A stretch of DNA of 64,000 nucleotides from the NCBI GenBank assembly GCA_038087015.1, contig JASBNA010000001.1, forward strand, positions 1,736,001-1,800,000, read 5' to 3'. This document shows positions 48,890-58,068 of this stretch, one piece after another (positions within the stretch are counted from its first letter, which is position 1; each line of letters begins with the position of its first letter). The translations under genes and the position numbers were made by a program. Below the pieces are notes generated by a model. The model was not told the origin of the DNA. It did not search any database and worked only from the letters and a program-made list of their open reading frames with translations. Source of the DNA: Cerrena zonata (Eukaryota > Basidiomycota > Agaricomycetes > Polyporales > Cerrenaceae).

Positions 48890-49971
48890 CCTGGTTTAAA
48901 ATACCGTTCACCTCTTCTCTGACGGCGAAAGAGGTTTGAATTAACCTTGGTAGGTTACGATACTGTGAGTTGGATATTGAATGTCAGAGACCGGATTCGT
49001 CAGAAGAGAGAACGCTGGGATTGGTTCTCTTCGGGACCTTCCGTCACGGTCGTGTTCTATTAGTCAAATTGCTGATTGATCGGATCCAAAGATCATTCCG
49101 CGGATGGACCCACACACGCGCTGCAACTCTGCACTCAGTGGCGTTCCCTCAGGGCCTCAGCTCGAGGGGCTCGATTCACAATCGCCGGGACCATGATTTA
49201 CGACGATGACGGAGGTGGGTTTGTCTGACTCTTTACGCTATAAATGGACCTGACTTCTAACTGTAACTCCCGTTTGTCGTTTGTCGTATCTGCGGCTCAC
49301 AGACGTGGTCAATGCATTTGGCATGGTCCCCGAAGGTGAGACTACCGCAGGGGCCGCAAGAGGAAATAAACTGCACGGCGCCGCTTGAGCTGGGTAGATT
49401 ATCTGACCCGGGTCAATCACTTTATGAGCGCGGCGACTTTCCTAGCTGTGCCAACTCTTTGGTTTCTCTCCGTCATTAGCGTCCCTACGCGTTTTTCACT
49501 CTCATCGTCCCAACAACGTCTAGAAGTACTGTGACGACACGTTATTCTTCGATATTAGACGCGATTTATCATCGTGGCGGCCACATCTCTTTCGCTCACT
49601 GCCTCGAATGTCACCACGTTCCTGTAGAAAGAGGGTCCAAGCAATTGAAACCTTCTGTCGTTAATCACACAAAAGGGTGCAGGGCGATTGACAATTGAAT
49701 ATTGAATTCCCGTTTTGTCATTGTTCGTTGTTACGACCATTGACATAGCTGTACGCACGACGCGTACCGAGGTCAATCCACAAACTCCGCGACTGGGCAT
49801 GTGAGTACGCGTTTCCTTACCCTTTGACCTTTCCTATGTTTCCTATATAAAGCCCCCTCGTCCAGAGGGTGCCATCCCAGCAATTCTTGGTTTCGTGCCC
49901 CCAGCTTATTTCTCTCGTCCCTCGAGCTCTTTACTAAATCTTCTTCTTGCCTTCCATCTTCTGTTCAAGTC
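48890..49971. other. copied intergenic region upstream of paralogue B
   Basis: Copy of 45799-46858 with point changes and small indels; no gene supported. Confidence 0.6.
49844..49850 (+). promoter_or_regulatory. TATA box of coiled-coil gene B
   Basis: TATATAA followed by AGCCCCCTCGTCCAGAGG, 122 bp before the ATG at 49972; conserved with paralogue A. Confidence 0.6.
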
Positions 49972-51297
49972 ATGTTATCCAAGATGAGGCGCAACTCCAG
50001 CTTCGCCTCTACGGCTTCCGATGTATCCGTCATTTCATCTGCTCCTTCTTGGCCCGACATATCTCTTTTCGTTTCTCCTCCACCTCCCAGCAGGTCTCCC
50101 AGCCCGACTCCCTCGATTCAAGGCTCTAACTACAGCGACACCTTCCAAAGTGAGCGAGGCAGCAACATCGCCACCTTGTCTGCTAGGACGCGCACTTCCA
50201 ACTCCCCGATGCAACAACGAAGGGAGGACAATATCAAGGATGAGCTTCGTGTCAACGGAAGGAGGGTCAACCCTCTCTTCACTCCGACTCACTTTCCTGC
50301 GCCCTCCGGACCGCCAGTGATCAGAAGGCACCCCATCCAACATCACGACTCTATCACCCCTGCCCCCTCTGGATCTGGTCCACAGCTTGCGGCCTCTGAC
50401 TCGTCTTCTGAACTCGAGGATAACTCTATTACTCCCCGGGGTAGCGTCAACTTCGGTTATCCCTCTTCTCAGGCCAACCAGGAGAAAGAGGATGATGTAC
50501 TGACCGAAATTGCTTCCCAAGCCAGCTCTGCTTCCATCGGTACTTTCTCCTCCGCCAGCACTGGTCCGGTCGTTGAGCAGGACACTATCGGCAGGATGGA
50601 CAAGCTCATGAACACCGCTGAAAAGATGTGTACTATCTACAGAGCCAATACCAAGGATAGCCTCTCCGCTGTTAACAGGGTTACCGCAAATGGTGGGGAA
50701 GCCGGCCGTGTCCAAATTTCGGAGAAAAGGGATGTTCCCGGGAGATGGCTCGTCGTCATTGGGAAGCAGTACGCTCTCAAATGGCTCGTCGATGAGGAAA
50801 ATCTACTTCGCCAAACTGTTGTTGAAGACGAAACCAAGATTCGGAAGTTGGAGAGACAACTGCAAAAGGCCAACGAATCCTTGGACAATCACATGATCGA
50901 CTTGGGGGATATGCACACGGATGTACAAGTTGCTCTCGATAAACTTTATCGCGGTGGTGTAATTCGTCAAGCTTATACGCAAATCAGGGACAGATTGCCA
51001 TGGAGTTTGAGGAAGAAGATAAGGAGCGATGTGGACGGGGAGTGGGCGAGGAAGATACAGCAGTTGAAGGAGTCAGTACAGAGTCTGACAAATGAGCTGG
51101 AGCGTGCCAAGGCCGACCATGCCCAAACTATGAGTACTTTGCGGGATGCTATATATCGGCGCGAACGCAGCGACATCAAAGCATCCGAGTGGCAGCATTT
51201 TGCTCTCTTTTCCCTGAGGGTTAGTGTCGTCTCTGTGGTTTACCTTTTCTTCTTGTTCTCTTTCTTGTTCTTGTTCTTGTTCTTGTTCAAACTCTAG
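49972..51297 (+). CDS. coiled-coil protein with C-terminal membrane segment, paralogue B
   Basis: Intronless, 441 aa. The first ~165 residues are nearly identical to paralogue A, including the NGRRVNPLFTPT and ITPRGSV stretches; an insertion (NFGYPSSQANQEKEDD) follows. Residues from about 225 share only the outline (RWLVVIGKQYALKWLVDEEN). The coiled coil (about 265-400) is rebuilt with new sequence, longer than in A. The C-terminal hydrophobic helix is Leu/Phe repeats encoded by a TTCTTG tract (51247-51290). It is a predicted tail-anchored protein like A; function unknown. Confidence 0.8.
   Translation: MLSKMRRNSSFASTASDVSVISSAPSWPDISLFVSPPPPSRSPSPTPSIQGSNYSDTFQSERGSNIATLSARTRTSNSPMQQRREDNIKDELRVNGRRVNPLFTPTHFPAPSGPPVIRRHPIQHHDSITPAPSGSGPQLAASDSSSELEDNSITPRGSVNFGYPSSQANQEKEDDVLTEIASQASSASIGTFSSASTGPVVEQDTIGRMDKLMNTAEKMCTIYRANTKDSLSAVNRVTANGGEAGRVQISEKRDVPGRWLVVIGKQYALKWLVDEENLLRQTVVEDETKIRKLERQLQKANESLDNHMIDLGDMHTDVQVALDKLYRGGVIRQAYTQIRDRLPWSLRKKIRSDVDGEWARKIQQLKESVQSLTNELERAKADHAQTMSTLRDAIYRRERSDIKASEWQHFALFSLRVSVVSVVYLFFLFSFLFLFLFLFKL
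51247..51290 (+). repeat. TTCTTG microsatellite encoding the membrane segment of paralogue B
   Basis: Near-perfect hexamer repeat read as Phe-Leu repeats; it forms most of the last hydrophobic segment of the protein. Confidence 0.85.
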
Positions 51298-51744
51298 GTC
51301 ATTTTCGGTACAAAGAGACCCACTTGCTTCACCTTAATGGTGATAGTCTTCCCCTTCCTTTGTTATCTCGCCCTACTTCTCTCTTCGGTTATTCTATCAT
51401 GCAATGTTCTCGTCCATATGTAAATTTATGCACTTCCTTACATTGCTAAATATGATTTCATCCTCGCACATTGTATGGTCAACTAGGGTCGCGTCTTCTA
51501 AATCTCTCAACCTTTCAGAGTTGGAAACGTCCCTCAAAAGAAGAGGGGGGTTCGGCTTCACGTGTGAAACTCATGTTCCAACGCACCGCTCTTTAAGAAC
51601 AAAGAACCACCGTTCATCGACAAGTCACTTTCAAACCTACCTCTGCCACCTTACATCATTCTCGCTCAGTACTCAGTGGTCATCGATACATAGCCTCTTT
51701 CATACTCAGGAAAAGAAGATAATTGTTAACCGACACATAGAGAG
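51298..51744. other. intergenic; right end of duplication unit 2
   Basis: 51310-51482 matches 48053-48209 (3' flank of paralogue A). Nothing else is supported. Confidence 0.6.
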
Positions 51745-52377
51745 ATGTCGTCACCAAAACTACCACGTCGATGTCGCGAATGCCACCAGCCAATGAAGGG
51801 CCATATACGACTCAACGGAAAGCTATACCACGAGGATATGAATTCTTCGGATGGAGGTTCCACGGTGGACAGCCGACTAACAAGAGCAGGATTCGATGGT
51901 ACCACTATCAATACCACCATCGTTGTCCAGAATGAGAAGGGAAGGAAACTGGAGAGCTTTCATCATGGCCGTGTCCCTGCATTCCTGTCCTCGACCTCGA
52001 CCCCGACCCCCTCAGAATCCACTCACGATTCAATCTCCCAACGAGGGAAGCTGAGAGTAAAGACAGGACCTCAGGACCTTCCTCTACCTTCCCATCGTCA
52101 GCAGACTCGCGCCACACGACAAGACCCAGCTACGCGTGTAGCAAGAGAAAAACAAGTGTTAAATTGGCCTCAGGAAGATTCGGATGAGGAAAGCATAGCG
52201 GAGAACAAGGTTGTCATACAGCATAGGAGCGACGGCCTCGCGCTCTGGCAACGAGGAATGTACTTCCTTTCAGGTGTCGTCGTGTTGGTAGTCATAGTGA
52301 ACAACATTCACGCGTTTTTGACGATCCCTGGCTTCGAGCAGGAGGAAAGGGCCTTTGCATTTCTTTACAAAGCTTGA
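51745..52377 (+). CDS. second CxxC-PM-GH motif protein with hydrophobic C-terminal segment
   Basis: Single exon, 210 aa. The N-terminus has RCRECHQPMKGHIRLNGKL, which aligns with CHTCNTPMAGHKRPNGAPIC of the 25253-26161 protein: C-x2-C, PM, GH, NG in the same spacing. The third Cys of the first protein is replaced here by Tyr/His (KLYHED). A Ser/Pro-rich stretch (STSTPTPSESTHD) and a basic stretch follow. Residues about 170-190 are a hydrophobic helix (GMYFLSGVVVLVVIVNNIHA), followed by about 20 polar residues, so the anchor is not at the very end. The family is unnamed as far as I can tell. Confidence 0.7.
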   Translation: MSSPKLPRRCRECHQPMKGHIRLNGKLYHEDMNSSDGGSTVDSRLTRAGFDGTTINTTIVVQNEKGRKLESFHHGRVPAFLSSTSTPTPSESTHDSISQRGKLRVKTGPQDLPLPSHRQQTRATRQDPATRVAREKQVLNWPQEDSDEESIAENKVVIQHRSDGLALWQRGMYFLSGVVVLVVIVNNIHAFLTIPGFEQEERAFAFLYKA

Positions 52378-52511
52378 AGCATATAACATTTTGCGACCTA
52401 TTATGTTTTTCATTATGGGAATAATCCACAGAATGTAGCTCGCGTGCTCACTATCTCAACACGTTTACTCAACTCTTCGACTGATTTTAGTTCTATACAC
52501 CTTGTTGAATG

Positions 52512-53498
52512 TCAAGAGCAAATAATTTCAAGTTGCAGCTGAGCTCGAATGATGTTCTTGTATGTCTCGACCACCGAACGAGCGATATCGAGCGTAGTGA
52601 GACGTTCACGAAGCAGGGGTAATAACGCGCCAAGAAAAGCATACAGTTTGGGGAGCTTCCCGCGAGCGATCTCGGTCAGACCAATCGTGTCAGTCTTTAT
52701 TTCCAGTAGAGTATTCTCCAGAGTGTCTGTGAGGGTCCAAGCTCAGAAATAGGCACTCATCAAAGATGAAGGAGGTGGTATACCTATACCATCGAAGACG
52801 TCATTGCATTTTTGTAGTGAAATGGCATTGGAAGGCAGAGAACCCAGAGTGAGAGCTTCAGTTGTCACCTTCTCATGAGAAGCTTCTAAATTTGAGAGAC
52901 TGTGAAATAACGTAGGAAACCCTTCACGGATCTGTACAAGCAGCTATATTCAGCCAGCCGACTAGTGGTTCATATGGTGTGGACGAACTCTAGGATCAGC
53001 TAGTTCGTCGCATAATTCCAATATCTGTTCAGCTTCGTAACGAATACGAGCATCTTCAACTTCTGCTTCTTCAACAGCGAGGGAATCCGAATGATCCCGA
53101 AGGGACGCAAGGGTTTCCTCTGTGGTGTTCTGGTGAGCGTAGTTTAGAGAAGCAGTCATGTACTGCCATGCGTAAGCCTCTGCTGCTATGCGTAAGACAT
53201 CCTGCTGAGGGACGGAAGACCGTTGAACAGCCTGCGTTGAAATACGGGCGCACAATTAGCTTGGTGTAACGTAAAAGAAGATCTGTCATACAGATGATGT
53301 ATCCTTATCTTGCAGCCTCAAAGACGTTATTGAATTGGATAACTTCGACTCGGCCGCTGATACTTTGCCTCTGGACGAAGGTGCTAGAGTGGAATGAGAT
53401 CTAGAGTCACTAATGGTCCGACCTGAGCGACCGAGACTGTTGATCTGAGTATTCTTTGGAACATGTGTATCCGTAGTCTGCCTAACACTTCCTGACAT
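52512..53498 (-). CDS. helical protein, uncharacterised
   Basis: Four exons, 53498-53292, 53231-52989, 52931-52790 and 52726-52512; 807 nt, 268 aa. Residues 1-70 are Ser/Thr rich and disordered (PKNTQINSLGRSGRTISDSR). From residue 70 on the protein is almost all helix with heptad spacing (AAEAYAWQYMTASLNYAHQN, AEQILELCDELADPRIREG, LYAFLGALLPLLRERLTTLD). This layout fits a coiled-coil subunit of a cytoskeletal, kinetochore or tether complex, but I recognise no specific family. Divergent from the acyltransferase gene, 227 bp between starts. Confidence 0.65.
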
Positions 53499-53725
53499 AG
53501 TGTTCTTGGTGAAATTGCTTTGTCAAGTGAACGGTACTGGAATTCACATGGCCGTAAGAGTTTGGGGTAAAGAGATCTATGGGAAGAAGCGCTCCAGCTG
53601 GTGTACGTGGTCGGCGTGGTACTGGGGACGCTCACATCCGGAGCAAAAGTGCCTTTCCTTGAGCCCGCTCTCAGAACAAACCTCCACGACCTCACGACGA
53701 TACGGTCAGACAAAAGACATTCACA

Positions 53726-54940
53726 ATGTCTGTCTTAACCTATGTCGCTAAACCGATAGCTTATGTCTCTGTTCCTATGTATATTCTTTCTAAATTGGCC
53801 GAAGCGTTGCCTTCCGCCCGATACTACATTCGTCTGGGCTTATTCCTTTCTGGTCTTGGGATATGTTCAATATGGGGAGTACTATGTGGCGTAGGAATGT
53901 CTTTGACAGGACAGAGGTTAAACGCACCCTATGTGACGGCAAGGACGTTCTACGCATTGTCTAAACGACTACTGGGCATTCGCATCGAGATTGAGGGAGA
54001 AGAGCATTTGGAGAACAGGCCAGCAGTTATTATAGCTAATCACCAGAGCATGCTGGATATTATCATGCTCGGTCGGTACGTCATTTAGTTCTATTTCTTA
54101 GCTCGTCTCGTTCAATGAACATGTCTCATTCATTCAGAGTCTTCCCACAACGTGCTTCTATCTTGGCCAAGAAAGAGTTGCAGTGGACTCCTGCACTCGG
54201 TCAATTCATGCAAGCCACTGGTACCATCTTCATTGACAGGGGAAACAACGCACAAGCAGTCCGATCGCTAACGGCTGCTGGAGAAACCTTGAAGTCTCGT
54301 AACCAATCCGTTTGGATCTTCCCCGAAGGAACACGGTCGATGCGCCAACATCATGATATGCTACCATTCAAAAAGGGGGCTTTCCATCTCGCAATCAATG
54401 CGCAGGTACCTGTCATCCAGTAGTCGTAGAAAACTATTGGAAGTTGTTCCACAAAGGCACCTTTGAAAGTGGTGTGATTAAAGTGAAAGGTAACGCCCAG
54501 TCAATTTGAATGAGACAGAGTGCATGCTAATTTCGAATTGTGCAGTCTTGCCACCTATCTCTACCTCTGGTCTCGGATCGCAAGATGTAGGGACCTCTCA
54601 GTATCAGTGTACGCGATTCTATGGTGAAGTCCTTGCAAGAGATTTCTGGCCCTGTTCCTCCTCAGCGTATCCGGCCGATCACAAACCTGCAACCTCAACT
54701 GCACCTTCGCAATCAGATTCTAAGCAACAGCAGTCACAGATCCCTGCAACGACACCCACCCCCACAGAATCAGATCCCTCATCCCCAGTGAACGAGTCTC
54801 GATCCGAAAGTCGGGCATCTACGTATGCCAGTGACTTTCCCCCAGGCTCCCCAGTCCTGAGTCGGTTTGGTGGGAGCGAGAACGGAGTAGAAACGGAAGA
54901 AGACGAGGGAATGGTTTTGGTTGGACGACCACAATCATAG
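53726..54940 (+). CDS. SLC1: 1-acyl-sn-glycerol-3-phosphate acyltransferase (Slc1/AGPAT)
   Basis: Makes phosphatidic acid from lysophosphatidic acid at the ER membrane. Exons 53726-54075, 54138-54489 and 54546-54940. Two hydrophobic segments precede the PlsC domain. Motifs in order: block I IANHQSMLDIIMLGR (H-x4-D), block II TIFIDRGN, block III IFPEGTRS, block IV VPVIPVVV. The frame is broken at 54417-54418 (inside block IV), 54590-54592, near 54609 and near 54660; each is one missing base. With four bases added the sum is 1101 nt, 366 aa. The conserved VRDSMVKSLQEISG C-terminal segment is only readable in a shifted frame. Residues after it are a Ser/Pro-rich fungal tail. The clustering of breaks here could also mean real decay. 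Confidence 0.82.
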
Positions 54941-56905
54941 CAACAATAAACCTTGTCTGATTTGGGTGTTCGGTGATGAAGGGAATGCTCTAAGTATTTT
55001 TTCCACTGATTGAGATAGATCTAATGCTTGTTGTCGGGTGTGCAAATACTTCATCTATAATACTCTCTTTACAATACCCACACTCAGAATTGCCTCACAG
55101 CTTCGATCATATTCTCCCGACGACAACATCTTCTAGCCGTTCGACGACTGAACTTCTAGATCATCAAACCACAGACTTCTGTGTTACTCCAGCTTTATAC
55201 ATGTTCGCACATCGCTATGGGATACCTGATGATGGAGTCTGTCCAACATCAGTATCAAACCTTCGATCCAAGGGTATTCCATAAGTTGTTTTTTTTAATA
55301 CCTAAGATGTGAAAATCACTTATTTCGGCTAGGAAATAGGTATGATTTCTGTATAGGGCCGACGTGATGTGGCCCATAACGCTTGTCCCATCTCCTCCAT
55401 ATCTATGTTCTCCCCGCAGCCAGCCCGTGGACTGCAGGAGTGAAACTGTTCTGAGGAGAGAGTATCAAATGCGTGAGGTCTCGAACTCAACTTTGTTTTT
55501 TTGACATTCATTTCGTCATTGCAGCTTCGATCTACTAGTAGAAGGTTCTCACAAAACATACTGCCCCGTCGTATACTGTGACGTTATGCAGTATGCCCGA
55601 TACCATAGGTTATTTTAATCGATAATATGTTCTAAACAATAGCGACCGTTCCACCGTAGCGAGGTATGATTTGCAATGTACTCTGTTGTTGAATGACCAA
55701 CGAACTGTTCGGCTTCTTCGGTCTTCCGACTGTCTGGTATTTACTACCCTGTGGGATTTCCTTTGATCTTCATAATCATGCAGACAACCACAGTTGTCCA
55801 TGATTTAGAGGCAGGTTGATCCAGGTTGATCCGGCAAACAAGCTGCAACTATGGAGGGGTCGATTGCTGGTAACGGTACCGTTGCAATCGTGTCAAAACC
55901 TCTCGATAGTTTGGACCTGCGGAGACAACCACAAACCCGAAGTATGGACCTCAACTTAAACTGATGATTCCTGTTTTTTTCGTTTTTGGGACCGTTTCTA
56001 ACGGTTATACCTTGGGAAGTTTGGGTCCTACTCTCATCGTGAACTAGGACACTACTGTTGTTACTATCGGATTAGATACACTCGGCGATAGCATAGACCT
56101 GTTCACGCTGATACAGTCAGATGTCGAAGGGCGTCACACAAACATGGAAGATCGATCACACAGAGAGAAGAAGCCACAGGACGAATGGAACCAATAGAAT
56201 GGAAAAAATACACCCTAGGATACGTACGGCTTGTTAGTTAGGTCTGTGCTATTTGATAACCCAATCCCAACTAAACATAGAGCTTAGAGCCTGACTCGGA
56301 AGTTTTCGTTGTGAACAGGTAACATCAGATAACGCACTGGCACGAGGGAAGCTTCTCTTCCAGGGATGTTACACCGTACTACGTGCATCTTGATTTGTGG
56401 ATACAATAATCTTTGATTTGGCAGTGTACTGTTTTGTTGGCTATCAAAGCCTAACATAATATTTACCTCGTGTTGGGAGCATGGAAACCTTGTTTTCGGC
56501 TCTCGTAGTCATGTCATGTCAGTGTAAACGTGTTCTGCGGCGGATATGGAAGCTCCGTTCAAGGTTCCTTTGTCATCGCACAATTATTCGGTCGAAGACA
56601 TCGGGTGGTCAAGAATACATACATTGACAAGTACGGCGTATGAACCAGAGCAAACAATTAAATTCTATTATGACACAGCCCACAATAAGCAGTTCAATAC
56701 AGTTAAGAATCCGTCGTCTGGGCGAAAGTACAAAAGACTTCCAAAACGGTCCATCCTATGGAGTGGCGCTGATGCAGGTGAGATAAAAGGATCCTAGCCC
56801 TCGGTCTTCGCTTCGCCACCTCAACTCCCTCCCAGCACAATACTCATCTTCCTGATTTCCTGATACTCTGCCACACCAACATACTAAACATTATTCGTTC
56901 ACACG
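54941..56905. other. gene-poor interval
   Basis: About 2 kb with many stop codons in all frames. A single 83-codon open frame (56546-56797, plus) has no family resemblance. Near 55810-55832 the ten-base word AGGTTGATCC occurs twice. Confidence 0.5.
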
Positions 56906-57625
56906 ATGCCATTCCTGCACATGACTCTTCCAAAATCCCTCACATCTCCCTCAGATCCTTTTGCGTCTCAGCACGAATACGCCACTTCTTCGTCAGACCA
57001 GTCAGACCATCTACGACTATACTCTGAAGGATGGGAGCGCGTGACTTCGCGTCGTCATAACTCTCAGCAGAAATGTAGGATAAATTGTGATTGCCACCGA
57101 TACGGGCCACCGTGCCAAAATGGAATGTGCCCAGCTTTCTCAGAGAATACAGATCCAAAAAGTGCTCTCCCACGACCTCCCCATCATGACCAAGAATCGA
57201 AACGAGCGAGGGTTCTGAGGTGGAGGAACAGTATCAGCGCAGAATGTGGCGCAAAAGGTCTGGATGAGGTTTCCGAGTCTATAATGAGTGACCAGGATGA
57301 CAATATGGAGGTGGATGATTCAGACGACGAAGTTGCTACTCATCCGGATGACAGTAGCGAAGAGAGTAGCAGTCAAGACACGAACGAGGTATCCACTGCG
57401 GACGACTTCCGTATCATCAGCATCACCGACCTAGAAGCAGTTACGACCGAGCTAGGGAGAGAGGGTTTGAAATGGAGGGTTTTTTATCCACCACGAAGAT
57501 CATGCTCGAACGTCAGGGATGCGTGGCTGGCCGTTGGCCCAACAAACCACGCCGTCGAATGCGCAGCTCGGCGCATCATGTCAGGAGCTATGAAAACAGC
57601 TCTCGTCCGTTCGCGCAAATCGTAA
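56906..57625 (+). CDS. hypothetical protein with a cysteine cluster
   Basis: Single exon, 239 aa. Residues about 57-75 contain CRINCDCHRYGPPCQNGMC, five Cys and one His in 19 residues, a plausible metal site. The middle is acidic (DNMEVDDSDDE). The C-terminus has no membrane segment. No intron is needed and no family is recognised; it could be a real lineage-specific gene or a chance open frame. The acidic, well-spaced composition favours coding. Confidence 0.45.
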   Translation: MPFLHMTLPKSLTSPSDPFASQHEYATSSSDQSDHLRLYSEGWERVTSRRHNSQQKCRINCDCHRYGPPCQNGMCPAFSENTDPKSALPRPPHHDQESKRARVLRWRNSISAECGAKGLDEVSESIMSDQDDNMEVDDSDDEVATHPDDSSEESSSQDTNEVSTADDFRIISITDLEAVTTELGREGLKWRVFYPPRRSCSNVRDAWLAVGPTNHAVECAARRIMSGAMKTALVRSRKS

Positions 57626-58068
57626 CCGACCTTCGCGTCGACTGCACACGTCAGTCAATTAAAACCATAGCATCTTGACATGGTCGCCACCTAGTGACGG
57701 ATAGCCAAGCCCGGTAGCTATTCATTTTCCCTGTATATGGGTCAAGAAGTTTGACGAACATTGGATTCCCGCCAGATTGAATGTAGCCATAGCCTGTAGT
57801 ATAGAGCATGAATGTTATACTTGTAATCACATATTTTTATGCCAAAGACTAGAAAAAAGTGGTGTAAGTTAGGCTGGCGACGGGTAGATTGGAGGAATGA
57901 GCGGGATGGTGAGGGAAGCCGGTCAAAGGGAGGGCTGTACATAGCGCCTGTTGTAATGCCGTTTATTGCTCCTAAAGACTTGCTGAGATGGATCCTTCTT
58001 CCCGCCATCCTTTTTCATTCCTACCTCCTTCAGGAGCTCACTGAGCAGCTCAACTGACTTTCGAAATA
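57626..58068. other. intergenic, 5' flank of the CNH-like gene
   Basis: No gene supported. Confidence 0.4.

Larger units (their letters stand above)
48210..51482. repeat. segmental duplication, unit 2
   Basis: About 3.27 kb, starting at CTATATGGAATGATGG (compare CTATATGGCATGAATAG at 45116) and ending at ATTGTATGGTC, where similarity to the right end of unit 1 stops. It holds a dead NDUFA8 fragment, the copied intergenic region and paralogue B. The units are directly adjacent, so they arose by tandem duplication; a 2-bp TC overlap marks the junction. Confidence 0.85.

Noticed and set aside
54400..54700. Programmed ribosomal frameshifting in the acyltransferase
   Set aside because: Four shifts in one gene, all in the same direction, and similar breaks in unrelated genes; sequence error or decay is far simpler.
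55806..55833. AGGTTGATCC direct repeat as a hint of rRNA sequence
   Set aside because: Only the ten-base word is repeated; the flanks do not resemble rRNA.
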